DNA of 64,000 nucleotides from an uncultured Selenomonadaceae bacterium (lineage in GTDB: Bacteria > Bacillota > Negativicutes > Selenomonadales > Selenomonadaceae). This document shows, piece by piece, positions 51,964 through 60,368 of this stretch. Under the pieces are notes generated by a model. The model was not told the origin of the DNA and ran no database searches. It saw only the letters and a program-made list of their open reading frames with translations. Made by a program: the position numbers and the translations under genes. Each line of letters starts with the position of its first letter. Within the stretch, counting starts at the first letter, position 1. The stretch lies in assembly GCA_905233135.1 (NCBI GenBank), contig CAJOCQ010000011.1, forward strand, positions 1-64,000. Direction: 5' to 3'.

Positions 51964-53058
51964 TTATTTCGACGCCCTTTGAATTAAAATCATTCCGAAA
52001 AGCAAGCCGATAATGTTCGGAATCCATACGGCGTACATTGGCTCAAAAATTCCGCCGCGTGCAAGTGCGTTTGACAGCGTCATTATCGAATAGTAAATAA
52101 AAATAATTATGACGCTGAGCGCAAAGCCCATAGAAGAAGTATTTCTTGTCGGCTGAAGTCCGAGCGGTACGCCTATCAACGCAAAAATTAAACTTGCCAT
52201 AGGCACGGTAATTCTTTGATAAAGTTCCGTTTCAAGTTTAGCGGTATCTGCAAATTGAGTTTTCATAATTGCAATTTGCGCCTTGAGTTCTTTCATCGTC
52301 AATTCTTCGGGGCGTTTTTGTTCACGGACAATTTGACGCGGGCTCGCTTTAACGGGCAACGATTGAGTTTCAAAACGCATTGTGCGCGTCTTTTGAGCGT
52401 CTGAAATATCGTAAATGGTGCCTTCGTGCATTATCCAAACGTCGTTTTTCCATTCGGCGAAGGCGGCGTTTTCTACGTGCGTCAATCTGCCTTCTGCGTT
52501 AAATTCCTGCATTGTGACGCCCTGTAAAGTTTCATCACTTGCGCGGTATTCGCGCGCATAAACGAGCCTTTGCAATACGTCATTTTGAATTTCTTTAACA
52601 ATGATATGATCTTGAGATTTTAATTCGGTGTTGCCCTGAATTTCAAAATAAACCACGTTGTTATAGGCGGTATTCGCCCAAGGGACAACGTGTTCATTGA
52701 ATAAAATTGCGCAGATACTGAAAATAAATCCTAAAATAATTGCAGGCGCGGCGATTCTGCCGAAACTTATTCCGCAAGATTTCATTGCGGTAATTTCGCT
52801 GGAACTTGAAAGCCGCCCGAATGTTAAAAGCGTCGCAAGCAACATTGACATTGGAAAAGTCCACATTATTATTGCCGGCAACCCGTAAACAAAAATTTTT
52901 ATGACGGACGAAATTGACGCGCCGTAATCCGTGATAAACCGCGCAATTTTAAAAAGTGTGCCCGAGCCTATGAAGACTGCCGAAAAAGCGCAAATTCCAA
53001 AAATTGCCGCCATTATTACTTCACGAAAAATATAAATATCTAAAATTCGGATTTTCAA
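51964..53058 (-). CDS. LPS export permease of the LptF/LptG family
   Basis: A 364-residue YjgP/YjgQ protein: LDIYIFREVIMAAIFGICAFSAVFIGSGTLFK at the start, GLPAIIMWTFPMSMLLATLLTFGRLSSSSEITAMKSCGIS (the family coupling-helix region), a periplasmic beta-jellyroll part (about 130-270) and three C-terminal helices (YQRITVPMASLIFALIGVPLGLQP ... MGFALSVIIIFIYYSIMTLSNALA). With LptB it extracts LPS from the inner membrane toward LptC/LptA. Only one such permease gene is present in this operon, where two are found in Enterobacteria, so it may act as a homodimer or have its partner elsewhere. The start (53058) has AGGAGAGG upstream. Confidence 0.9.
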   Translation of the reverse strand: MKIRILDIYIFREVIMAAIFGICAFSAVFIGSGTLFKIARFITDYGASISSVIKIFVYGLPAIIMWTFPMSMLLATLLTFGRLSSSSEITAMKSCGISFGRIAAPAIILGFIFSICAILFNEHVVPWANTAYNNVVYFEIQGNTELKSQDHIIVKEIQNDVLQRLVYAREYRASDETLQGVTMQEFNAEGRLTHVENAAFAEWKNDVWIMHEGTIYDISDAQKTRTMRFETQSLPVKASPRQIVREQKRPEELTMKELKAQIAIMKTQFADTAKLETELYQRITVPMASLIFALIGVPLGLQPTRNTSSMGFALSVIIIFIYYSIMTLSNALARGGIFEPMYAVWIPNIIGLLFGMILIQRASK

Positions 53059-53082
53059 AAAGTTTCCTCTCCTCCTTAAAAA

Positions 53083-53277
53083 TTATCTGTCGAAAATCAA
53101 CAGCGCAGATTTAAAAAAATAATTTGAATCCTCAATCGTGCGCTCGGAAGTCGAAGGAGAAGTTGAATATAAAATTTGCTTGAGCTTAAGCCCGTTGCTC
53201 AAATTTTCGTCAATGGCAAGCTGTATTTGTTGTTCCAATCTTTTTTCGTTAAAGCCGCTGCAAATTTTTACCTTCAT
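53083..53277 (-). CDS. Cse60-like small protein (second copy)
   Basis: A 64-residue cytoplasmic protein, MKVKICSGFNEKRLEQQIQL, with a beta-alpha-beta layout and a C-terminal SALLIFDR strand. It resembles the Spore_Cse60 family of sporulating Firmicutes in length and in the MKVKV-type start plus ELE-Q helix. It is a tandem paralogue of the gene just upstream; both keep the KxK-C start, an LK-ILYS/LK-HISYS middle strand and an (L/M)IFD end. A GGAGG site precedes the ATG. It is embedded between lptB and the LptF/G-type gene. Confidence 0.7.
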   Translation of the reverse strand: MKVKICSGFNEKRLEQQIQLAIDENLSNGLKLKQILYSTSPSTSERTIEDSNYFFKSALLIFDR

Positions 53278-53289
53278 TAAAAATCCTCC

Positions 53290-53478
53290 TTACAAATTAT
53301 TTTCGCTGTCAAAAATCATTACTGCCGATTCTTCGGAACAATTATTTTCAAAATCAAAATTGCTTGAGTAAGAAATGTGCTTGAGAAAAAATCCCTGCGC
53401 CTGCATTTCGTCAAGCGTTTCTTGAATTTTCTGTTCAAGTTCTTCGGCAGAATTGCCTTCACAAAGTTTAACTTTCAT
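53290..53478 (-). CDS. Cse60-like small protein (first copy)
   Basis: A 62-residue protein (MKVKLCEGNSAEELEQKIQE ... FFLKHISYSSNFDF ... SAVMIFDSENN) of the same type as its downstream neighbour. It lies 12 bases after lptB and 12 bases before the second copy, so it is translated from the LPS-export transcript. The family is associated with sporulation in Bacillus; a role beside LPS transport genes is unexplained. Confidence 0.7.
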   Translation of the reverse strand: MKVKLCEGNSAEELEQKIQETLDEMQAQGFFLKHISYSSNFDFENNCSEESAVMIFDSENNL

Positions 53479-53490
53479 TGAAAAATTTCC

Positions 53491-54210
53491 TTACAGTTTG
53501 AAATTATCGCCGAGATAAAATTTTTTGGCAATAGGGCTGTCTGCAATTTCGTGCGCGTTGCCTTCGAGCAAAATTTTGCCTTCGTTCAAAATGTACGCCC
53601 TGTCAACAATATTCAAAGTTTCGCGGACGTTATGGTCAGTAATTAAAATCCCCATACCGCGTTCGCGCAGATATTTAACAATCGTCTGAATATCGGCAAC
53701 CGCCAAAGGGTCAACGCCTGCAAAAGGTTCGTCAAGCAAAATAAATTGCGGTTCCAACGCCAAACACCTTGCAATTTCTACGCGCCGCCTTTCGCCGCCT
53801 GAAAGTTCGGTGCCCTTGCGTTCGCGGACGTGCCCGATATTAAATTCTTTTATCAGATTTTCAAGGCGCGTTTTAGCTTCAGCGTTGGAAATATTCAACG
53901 TTTCAAGAATAGCCATAATATTTTGTTCGACGGTTAATTTGCGAAAAATCGAGGCTTCCTGCGTCAAATAACTGATTCCCAACTGTGCGCGGCGGTACAT
54001 CGGCAATTTTGAAATGTTGACGTCCGAAATAAAAATTTCGCCGCTGTCAGGTTTTTCCAATCCTACAATCATATAAAATGAAGTAGTTTTGCCCGCGCCG
54101 TTGGGACCGAGCAAGCCGACAATTTCGCCTTTTTCGACTTTCAGCGAAACATTATTTACAACCACGCGCTTTTTAAAAGATTTTACCAAATTTCTTGCTT
54201 CAATGTGCAA
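53491..54210 (-). CDS. lptB: LPS export ABC transporter ATP-binding protein LptB
   Basis: A 239-residue ATPase driving LPS extraction. [19 protein letters not shown], Walker [42 protein letters not shown] (the diagnostic LptB Q-loop region), signature [16 protein letters not shown], Walker [21 protein letters not shown] and H-loop [10 protein letters not shown]. All are textbook LptB. It is separated from lptA upstream by a 299-base gap holding a family A element; Cse60-like genes and the permease follow. Confidence 0.96.
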   Translation of the reverse strand: MHIEARNLVKSFKKRVVVNNVSLKVEKGEIVGLLGPNGAGKTTSFYMIVGLEKPDSGEIFISDVNISKLPMYRRAQLGISYLTQEASIFRKLTVEQNIMAILETLNISNAEAKTRLENLIKEFNIGHVRERKGTELSGGERRRVEIARCLALEPQFILLDEPFAGVDPLAVADIQTIVKYLRERGMGILITDHNVRETLNIVDRAYILNEGKILLEGNAHEIADSPIAKKFYLGDNFKL

Positions 54211-54279
54211 TTAATTCGCTCCCTTCGGGCGTTTTTAAACTTTTGGAATATGTTTACAAATTTAAATATTTTTTTAACA

Positions 54280-54475
54280 AGTCGGCATTTCTTTCTTTTG
54301 GCACAAAAGAAAGAAACGCCTGGCAAAGAAAGAAAAACTCCCGACCCGCTAGAACCGCCATCACGGCGGTTGACGCGGGCGGCGCACGTCGTGTGCGCCG
54401 TTCGGTTGCAATTTCAAGTTTGCAAAATAGAAATTGCCGCGCGTCCTGCGCACTTCTATTTTTTTTGAAAAATTT
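54280..54475. repeat. family A intergenic element (divergent copy)
   Basis: TTTCTTTCTTTTGG and CAAAAGAAAGAAA form the polypyrimidine/polypurine hairpin; CCCGC (54345-54349) pairs with GCGGG (54375-54379) around an inner AACCGCC/GGCGGTT; GGCGCACGTCGTGTGCGCC and GCGCGTCCTGCGC follow. It interrupts the lptA-lptB spacer. No gene is seen in this gap. Confidence 0.7.
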
Positions 54476-54509
54476 TTAGTTATTGCAATTTGTAAACACA
54501 TCCTAACGC

Positions 54510-55421
54510 CTAATTTTCAAATGGCGAATCGTGCAAAACTTCATGGGGCAAAGGAGTTTTATTTGAAGGATTAACGGCGGCGGGATTATCTTTATTTTGG
54601 TTATCGGCAAGGTAAACAGTTAATTTGTTGCCGCGCATAGTATTATTTTTTTGAACCGCCCAAGCGTTACCCGTAAGAACTGCCTTGCCGTTTTGGCTTG
54701 CGTAGTAGTCAACTCTGTCGCCGCCCGCTTCCACTTCGCGCGGCGGGCTTACAATGTGTACATCGCCCGTACCAATAAAATATTGTTGGTCAATCCAGCC
54801 TTCCATATAATTTGCGGTGAAAGTGCCGTCAGTTTCGCTTGTAAAAATTCCGCCCGTCGGTATTACAACGTGCTTTTTATCGTCGGGGTAATAGTCAACG
54901 TGTTCGCCTTTGAAAGTGCGTGTATCGCCGTTGGGATATTTTTCATTGGGCGCAATTTTTTGAACAACGTCAACGTTGCCGTCGGCTTGCATATGTCCGT
55001 AGCCGTCATTAGTCAAGCTGTTGCAAGTAACTCTTAAATCTTCGCGCACAACAATAACGTTGCCGACAAGGTAAGATTCTTTAGTGTTGGTGTTGTACAT
55101 AGCGCGCCCGCCTGTTGCTTTGCCGGTGCCGTACTTCAAAAGAACGTTGCCGGTTGCCGTAACAACGCCGGTATTCATATCATAGTCAACTGTATCTGCG
55201 TTGACTTCGGAAGGAACATTTTCTTTATTAGAATCGGGCGCGGCTTGTTCTTCGTGTTTCATTGAGACGCTACCGCTTGCAATAACTTTGCCCGTGTCCA
55301 TATCGTAGTCAATTTCGTCCGCCTTGACTTCGGAAGGCGAATTTTCATTTTCGGCTGAAAGTGCCGTTGAATTTATAAACATAGTCGCGCAGATTAACAC
55401 GCAAAATTTTTTTAGTTTCAT
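54510..55421 (-). CDS. lptA: LptA/OstA-domain periplasmic protein with duplicated first repeat
   Basis: 303 residues: signal peptide (KKFCVLICATMFINSTALSA), then OstA-like beta-jellyroll repeats. LptA forms the periplasmic bridge that passes LPS to the outer membrane. The opening unit occurs twice, EVKADEIDYDMDTGKVIASG and EVNADTVDYDMNTGVVTATG, separated by a Gln/Asn-rich linker; then GGRAMYNTNTKESYLVGNV and further repeats. It is longer than the roughly 185 residues of E. coli LptA. It overlaps lptC by 4 bases. Confidence 0.87.
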   Translation of the reverse strand: MKLKKFCVLICATMFINSTALSAENENSPSEVKADEIDYDMDTGKVIASGSVSMKHEEQAAPDSNKENVPSEVNADTVDYDMNTGVVTATGNVLLKYGTGKATGGRAMYNTNTKESYLVGNVIVVREDLRVTCNSLTNDGYGHMQADGNVDVVQKIAPNEKYPNGDTRTFKGEHVDYYPDDKKHVVIPTGGIFTSETDGTFTANYMEGWIDQQYFIGTGDVHIVSPPREVEAGGDRVDYYASQNGKAVLTGNAWAVQKNNTMRGNKLTVYLADNQNKDNPAAVNPSNKTPLPHEVLHDSPFEN

Positions 55422-55981
55422 TGTTTGCCCTCCGCATCTTTAACGCCCTTTAAAATATGAGCGTGCCCTTTCAAATTAAAGTGTCGCAAGCCGTTAGTAG
55501 CCTCCGCGCGGTCGCCGTAAGCGCGCATATCGTCCTTAGAAATTTGAACATTTTCTGTTGCAATGAGAATTTCTTCTTTGCCGCGCCAATCGAGTTTGCC
55601 GCTGATTAATTTTGCGCCTTCGCTGTCAGTAACTGTAACGTCACCTTCAACGTGAATATCGCCGCTTTGATGTTCGTAGTTGCCGCGCTGCGCGGTAAGT
55701 TCTACAAATTTGCCGTCTTCCTGATAAAGTTTAGCGTGAACGCCTTCGAGTTCGGCGTTTTGCGTTGCCGCGTCGACAATCATTTTATCAGAATTTAATT
55801 CAAAAAGTTTTACGCCGTTTTTTTCTTCGACAATGTTATTTGTTTCGTAAGTCATCGTTGAAGGCGGGGCGAATTTTTCGGAAGGCGGCGGCTCGTCGGG
55901 GGTTGTTGAAACTACCCAAACTACAAGCGCAATGAACAGCCCTACGCCTGCGCCTATCAGAATTTTATATTTATTTTCCAT
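55418..55981 (-). CDS. lptC: LPS export protein LptC
   Basis: A 187-residue bitopic protein: one N-terminal membrane helix (KILIGAGVGLFIALVVWVVS) and a periplasmic beta-jellyroll with GVHAKLYQEDGKFVELTAQRGNYEHQSGDIHVEGDVTV, TDSEGAKLISGKLDWRG. It receives LPS from the LptB-permease complex and hands it to LptA, the next gene, with which it overlaps. The 147 bases upstream hold a fragment of a family A polypyrimidine hairpin (about 56024-56090) and short family B-like phrases (ACTATCCCACTATC). Confidence 0.88.
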   Translation of the reverse strand: MENKYKILIGAGVGLFIALVVWVVSTTPDEPPPSEKFAPPSTMTYETNNIVEEKNGVKLFELNSDKMIVDAATQNAELEGVHAKLYQEDGKFVELTAQRGNYEHQSGDIHVEGDVTVTDSEGAKLISGKLDWRGKEEILIATENVQISKDDMRAYGDRAEATNGLRHFNLKGHAHILKGVKDAEGKQ

Positions 55982-56128
55982 TAGTCACTTTCCGATTTTT
56001 AATTTTTTATGATTTTAACACGGCTTTTCTTTTTTTGTAAAAAAGAGCAACGCACGCATTGCAAGCCGCCTAAAAGAAAAAAACTTTTTACAGTTTTAAT
56101 TTTATAAAACTAATTAACTATCCCACTA

Positions 56129-57022
56129 TCACACTATATGATGCTTGCCCTCTTTTTTCATTTCGGGGGGCGTGTTCCAGCGTTTTTGGAACCAAATCCA
56201 TTGAGTAGGATTTTCACGAATCATTTTTTCAAGAATGCGCGTCATTTTTTCTGTAAAGCGGAATAAATCCCCGTCACTGTCGCCCGTATCTTCAAATTTT
56301 AAAACGTCGAAAATTTTAACCAAGTGTCTGCCGTTCGGTTGCCGAATGATAAACGCGGGCAAAACAGGCGAATTAAATTTTTTTGCAAAGACAGCGGGAC
56401 CCATTGGCGTTGATGCGGTTTTGCCCAAAAAATCTATAAACGCGCCGCCGGGTCCTGCGTCTTGGTCGGCAAGGAAGCCTAAAATTTTTCCTTTTTTAAG
56501 GGCGCGTCCTGCCGCCAAAAGTTCGCTTGTACCGCGATTAAAAATTTCTACGCGAATTGTTGCGCGTAAATCGTCAAGCGCGCGGGAATATTCTTGATTC
56601 GGCTGAAGTTTTGCTATTGCAGTAACGGGCAAGCCGTTAAGCGTGAAAGCCGCGCTTAGCCATTCCCAAGTCCCCAAATGTCCCGTTAAAACAACTACGC
56701 CGTGCCCCTGCGCGAGGGCGTCTTTCATTTTTTCCAAGTGGTCAATTTGAATGTATTCGGACAAATTTTTTTCGTTGAGGTTGGGCATATACAAAATATC
56801 TAACATATTGCGCGCCAAATTTATAAATGATTCACGTACCAATTTTCGCGCTTCGCCTTCTGAAATATTTAGCGCGGGCATCATTTGTGCAACGGCTCTT
56901 TCGCGCTGTTTTTTGACAAAAATATAGTACAAGTTGCCTAAAATTTTTCCAAAAAATAAAAGCAAGTCGTACGGTAAAAATCTTACCAGCCGACTCAAAA
57001 ACATCAGCGCGTTGTATAACAT
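56129..57022 (-). CDS. lipid A biosynthesis acyltransferase (LpxL/HtrB family)
   Basis: A 297-residue membrane-associated acyltransferase adding a secondary acyl chain to Kdo-lipid A. N-terminal hydrophobic segment (FLPYDLLLFFGKILGNLYYIF), the catalytic H-x4-acidic motif in VVLTGHLGTWEW, GFLADQDAGPGGAFIDFLGKTASTPMGPAVFA and a C-terminal NPTQWIWFQKRWNT, all typical. Which of LpxL, LpxM or LpxP it equals cannot be told. It lies between kdsC and lptC, as in other diderm Firmicutes LPS clusters. Confidence 0.9.
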   Translation of the reverse strand: MLYNALMFLSRLVRFLPYDLLLFFGKILGNLYYIFVKKQRERAVAQMMPALNISEGEARKLVRESFINLARNMLDILYMPNLNEKNLSEYIQIDHLEKMKDALAQGHGVVVLTGHLGTWEWLSAAFTLNGLPVTAIAKLQPNQEYSRALDDLRATIRVEIFNRGTSELLAAGRALKKGKILGFLADQDAGPGGAFIDFLGKTASTPMGPAVFAKKFNSPVLPAFIIRQPNGRHLVKIFDVLKFEDTGDSDGDLFRFTEKMTRILEKMIRENPTQWIWFQKRWNTPPEMKKEGKHHIV

Positions 57023-57046
57023 TTTTTAACCTAACCTCTTAACAAA

Positions 57047-57613
57047 TTATTGATTTACCGAAAAATTTTTTGCAGTTTCAACCGTCGTATATTGTTTAAC
57101 AATTTCAGCCCATTTGCCCTGCGCCTTCAAAATAAATTCAATGACTTCACGAACTGCGCCGTTGCCGCCGTCATTTTCCGCTACGAAATGTGCACGTTCT
57201 TTGACTTCAATATTTGCATTGGCTACCGCTGCGCGAAATCCTACCTGTACGAAAACAGGCAAATCTATCAAATCGTCTGCAACATACGCAATTTCTTCGT
57301 CGCGCAGATTAAATTCAGCCTTTAAATCTTTGTAGGCGTTGCGCTTATCCATATGACCCTGCTTAACTGCGTTAATTCCCAATTCTTTTGCGCGGTTGGA
57401 AGTGTAAACAGATTCGCGCCCCGTAAGTATCGCAGTTTGCAAGCCGCAATTTTGCGCAAGTTTAATCCCCAAGCCGTCTTGACAATGAAAAACTTTGAAA
57501 AATTCGCCGTTCGCTCCAACATAAATTTTACTGTCAGTCAATGTGCCGTCAACGTCGAAAATTATCAATTTAATTTTTTTTGCACGCTCGAAGGCGTCTT
57601 CAGTAATTTTCAT
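57047..57613 (-). CDS. kdsC: 3-deoxy-D-manno-octulosonate 8-phosphate phosphatase
   Basis: A 188-residue C0-type HAD phosphatase that makes Kdo from Kdo-8-P. IIFDVDGTLTDSKIYVGANGEFFKVFHCQDGLGIKLA contains the DxDxT nucleophile motif and the KdsC-specific stretch; AILTGRESVYTSNRAKELGI is motif II; EIAYVADDLIDLPVF supplies the metal-binding aspartates. One base separates it from kdsD upstream. Confidence 0.95.
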   Translation of the reverse strand: MKITEDAFERAKKIKLIIFDVDGTLTDSKIYVGANGEFFKVFHCQDGLGIKLAQNCGLQTAILTGRESVYTSNRAKELGINAVKQGHMDKRNAYKDLKAEFNLRDEEIAYVADDLIDLPVFVQVGFRAAVANANIEVKERAHFVAENDGGNGAVREVIEFILKAQGKWAEIVKQYTTVETAKNFSVNQ

Positions 57614-57614
57614 A

Positions 57615-58583
57615 TTAAACGACTCCCTGTCTTAACAAGTCAGTTAAGTGAATCATACCGACAGGATTTTTATCGGCGTCAATGACAGGCAAAACCGTAA
57701 CAGGGCGCGGCTTGTGTTTTTCCATAACAGAAAGAGCCGCCGCCGCCAATTTATCCGCGCTGATAATCAAAGCGTCTTTGTGCATAACCGTTTCAACGGG
57801 TTCATCAATGAAATTTTTATCCTTTTCGAGGGCGCGGCGAATAATTCCGTCCGTAACAATCCCTACAAATTTATTTTCTGCGTTGACAACAGAAACCGCG
57901 CCGAGTCCCTTCGCCGTCATTTCAAAAAGCGCGTCCTTAACAGTTGCACCAACTTTAACGATAGGATTATTTTCGCCGCTGTGCATAACGTCGCCGACAG
58001 TAAGCAAAAGTTTTCTGCCCAACGCGCCGCCGGGATGAAATAAGGCGTAATCCTGCGAAGTAAATTTTTTCTCTTCCATTAAAGCCATAGCAATAGCGTC
58101 GCCCATTGCAAGCGTTGCAGTAGTTGACGCGGTAGGCGCAAGCCCCAATGTGCAAGCCTCTTTTTCGACGCCGATATTTATAAAATAATCACTGTTCTTG
58201 CCGAGTGAAGAAGTTTTACGCCCGCACATTCCAATAATTTTTGCGCCAATCCTGCGAATGACGGGCAAAATATTTACAATTTCGGAACTTTCGCCGCTGT
58301 TTGAAATTGCAATGACAATATCATTTTCTGTAACCATTCCCAAATCGCCGTGATAGGCTTCGGCGGGGTGCAGGAAAAAAGCAGGCGTGCCCGTTGAGGC
58401 AAGCGTTGCCGCAATTTTTCTGCCAATGTGCCCTGATTTGCCCATACCCGTAACGACGACACGCCCTTTGCAGTGCAAAATTTCTTGTACCGCTGCAACA
58501 AATTCATCGTCAACGCGCGGAATCAGATTTTCAACCGCCGCCGCCTCAATCTTCAAAGTTTCAATCGCTCGATTTTTTATCAT
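57615..58583 (-). CDS. kdsD: D-arabinose 5-phosphate isomerase (KdsD/KpsF)
   Basis: A 322-residue SIS-CBS protein producing arabinose-5-phosphate for Kdo synthesis. The SIS domain (about 1-200) contains RVVVTGMGKSGHIGRKIAATLASTGTPAFFLHPAEAYHGDLGM and ALFHPGGALGRKL; two CBS motifs follow (VKDALFEMTAKGLGAVSVVN and LPVIDADKNPVGMIHLTDLLRQGVV). It is 3 bases downstream of kdsA. Confidence 0.95.
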   Translation of the reverse strand: MIKNRAIETLKIEAAAVENLIPRVDDEFVAAVQEILHCKGRVVVTGMGKSGHIGRKIAATLASTGTPAFFLHPAEAYHGDLGMVTENDIVIAISNSGESSEIVNILPVIRRIGAKIIGMCGRKTSSLGKNSDYFINIGVEKEACTLGLAPTASTTATLAMGDAIAMALMEEKKFTSQDYALFHPGGALGRKLLLTVGDVMHSGENNPIVKVGATVKDALFEMTAKGLGAVSVVNAENKFVGIVTDGIIRRALEKDKNFIDEPVETVMHKDALIISADKLAAAALSVMEKHKPRPVTVLPVIDADKNPVGMIHLTDLLRQGVV

Positions 58584-58586
58584 TAA

Positions 58587-59423
58587 TTAAACCTCGCTAA
58601 GTTTTTTTGTAGTATCGTGAATTAACAATACATTTTTCAACAAATTTTCCAACTTGTCAAGATAAATCATATTTGCGCCGTCAGAAAGTGCTTCGGCGGG
58701 GTTGTCGTGCACTTCCAAAAATAAGCCGTCAATTCCGACAGCCGCCGCCGCGCGTGTCAAATATTTTACAAATTCCCTTTGCCCGCTCGAAGTTGTACCG
58801 CTGCCGCCGGGAAGTTGTACACTGTGCGTGCCGTCGAAAATTACGGGATAACCGAAACTGCGCATAATCGGCAAGCCGCGCATATCTACAACCAAATTGT
58901 TATAGCCGAATGACGCGCCGCGCTCCGTCAACATAATTTTTTGCGTGCCGCTCTCTTCCAGCTTTATTACAACGTTTTTCATATCGTTGGGCGAAAGGAA
59001 TTGCCCTTTCTTGACGTTTACAACTTTGCCCGTTTTCGCCGCCGCAATTAATAAATCAGTTTGCCTGCACAAAAACGCGGGAATTTGCAAAATATCTGCA
59101 ACCTGCGCGACTTTTTCGGCTTGATAAGTTTCGTGAATATCTGTAACGATTGGAACTTTTAATTCAGCTTTAATAGCGGCAAGAATTTTTAAGCCTTCGT
59201 CTAAGCCGGGACCGCGAAAACTTTTTATTGAAGAACGGTTAGCCTTGTCAAATGACGCCTTGAAAATATACGGCAAATTTAAATTTTGGCAAATTTCTTT
59301 GGCGCGCTTGCCGATTTTCAAACTGCGCTCATAACCTTCCAAGACGCAAGGCCCCGCCATTAAAAATAAATTTCCGTTGCCAATTTCGATGTTGCCAACT
59401 TTGAAACTGTTCAAAATTTTCAC
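58587..59423 (-). CDS. kdsA: 2-dehydro-3-deoxyphosphooctonate aldolase (Kdo-8-P synthase)
   Basis: A 278-residue TIM-barrel enzyme condensing arabinose-5-phosphate with phosphoenolpyruvate. [88 protein letters not shown] and [12 protein letters not shown] are conserved KdsA motifs. An active-site cysteine (AGPCVLE) is present, as in metal-dependent KdsA. It overlaps kdsB by 4 bases. Confidence 0.96.
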   Translation of the reverse strand: MKILNSFKVGNIEIGNGNLFLMAGPCVLEGYERSLKIGKRAKEICQNLNLPYIFKASFDKANRSSIKSFRGPGLDEGLKILAAIKAELKVPIVTDIHETYQAEKVAQVADILQIPAFLCRQTDLLIAAAKTGKVVNVKKGQFLSPNDMKNVVIKLEESGTQKIMLTERGASFGYNNLVVDMRGLPIMRSFGYPVIFDGTHSVQLPGGSGTTSSGQREFVKYLTRAAAAVGIDGLFLEVHDNPAEALSDGANMIYLDKLENLLKNVLLIHDTTKKLSEV

Positions 59424-60151
59424 CTCAAATTTTTATAAATTTCGTTCACAAGTTTTAAATCTTCTTCAGTATCTACGCCTACAAATTTACAATCGCTGAT
59501 AATCACGCGGATTTTGTAGCCGTTTTCAAGAGCGCGGAGTTGTTCAAGAGATTCAGTTTGCTCAAGCGGCGTTGAATCCATTTTTGCATAGTTCAACAAA
59601 AAATTTCTGCGGTAGGCGTAAATTCCAATGTGCTTATAAACTTTGGAATTGCCTGCATTGCGCGGGAAAGGAATCAGCGAGCGCGAAAAGTACAGCGCGT
59701 TTTTGTTTTTGTCGAAAATAACTTTAACGTTGTTGGGGTTTTTCATTTCTTCGGCGTCAGTAAGTTCAGTTGCAACGGTTGCCATTTGTAAATTTTCATC
59801 TGCAAAAAATTCTTCTGCAAGTTCATCAATCAAAGCAGGTTCAATCAGCGGCTCGTCCCCTTGCACATTAACAATTAAATCTGCGTCATAAAATTTTTCT
59901 GCAACTTCGGCGAGTCTGTCAGTGCCTGTTTTGTGGTCGGCGCGTGTCATAATTGCCTTGCCGCCGTTTTTTTCTACCGCGTCAAAAATTCTTTCGTCGT
60001 CAGTTGCAACGATAACTTCGGAAATTTTTTTGGCAAGTTTCGCCCGCTCGAATACGCGCACAATCATCGGCTTGCCGCAAATATCTTTCAAAGGTTTACC
60101 CGGTAAGCGCGTCGAAGAATAACGCGCGGGAATTACACAAATTATTTTCAT
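59420..60151 (-). CDS. kdsB: CMP-Kdo synthetase
   Basis: A 243-residue cytidylyltransferase activating Kdo. [80 protein letters not shown] and [19 protein letters not shown] are diagnostic. First gene of the Kdo/LPS run, with a near-consensus promoter just upstream. Confidence 0.96.
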   Translation of the reverse strand: MKIICVIPARYSSTRLPGKPLKDICGKPMIVRVFERAKLAKKISEVIVATDDERIFDAVEKNGGKAIMTRADHKTGTDRLAEVAEKFYDADLIVNVQGDEPLIEPALIDELAEEFFADENLQMATVATELTDAEEMKNPNNVKVIFDKNKNALYFSRSLIPFPRNAGNSKVYKHIGIYAYRRNFLLNYAKMDSTPLEQTESLEQLRALENGYKIRVIISDCKFVGVDTEEDLKLVNEIYKNLR

Positions 60152-60177
60152 TTTATCAGCTCGATTCTTTTTGATTG

Positions 60178-60206
60178 ATTATATTTCATAAAGGATTATG
60201 TTTCAA
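60178..60206 (-). promoter_or_regulatory. promoter of the kdsB LPS operon
   Basis: On the minus strand TTGAAA (60201-60206) and TATAAT (60178-60183) are 17 bases apart; the leader to kdsB is short (about 20 bases). Confidence 0.75.
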
Positions 60207-60214
60207 GATTTTTT

Positions 60215-60243
60215 TTGGCAATTCAAAACTAAACTGTTATAAT
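60215..60243 (+). promoter_or_regulatory. promoter of the hybrid sensor kinase gene
   Basis: TTGGCA (60215-60220), 17-base spacer ending in TGT, TATAAT (60238-60243), an extended -10. It is back to back with the kdsB promoter (60178-60206), only 8 bases apart. Confidence 0.7.
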
Positions 60244-60249
60244 TAAAAA

Positions 60250-60300
60250 AATTAGGTGTCAGGTGTCAGGAAATTTCCCCTAACAGCTAACCGCTAAAAA
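60250..60300. repeat. family B phrase-palindrome (AGGTGTCAGG type)
   Basis: TAGGTGTCAGGTGTCAGG followed by CCCCTAACAGCTAACCGCTA, the same vocabulary as the copy at 3001-3075, located in the leader of the sensor kinase gene. Confidence 0.6.
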
Positions 60301-60368
60301 ATGATAGGGCTTATTAGAAAAATTTTTATAAAGTGTTAATAACCGTAACTTCAAAAGGAAGGAACTCA

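Noticed and set aside
54195-54479. Two overlapping plus-strand ORFs in the lptA-lptB gap
   Set aside because: They read through the family A element; composition follows the hairpins and no start signal is present.
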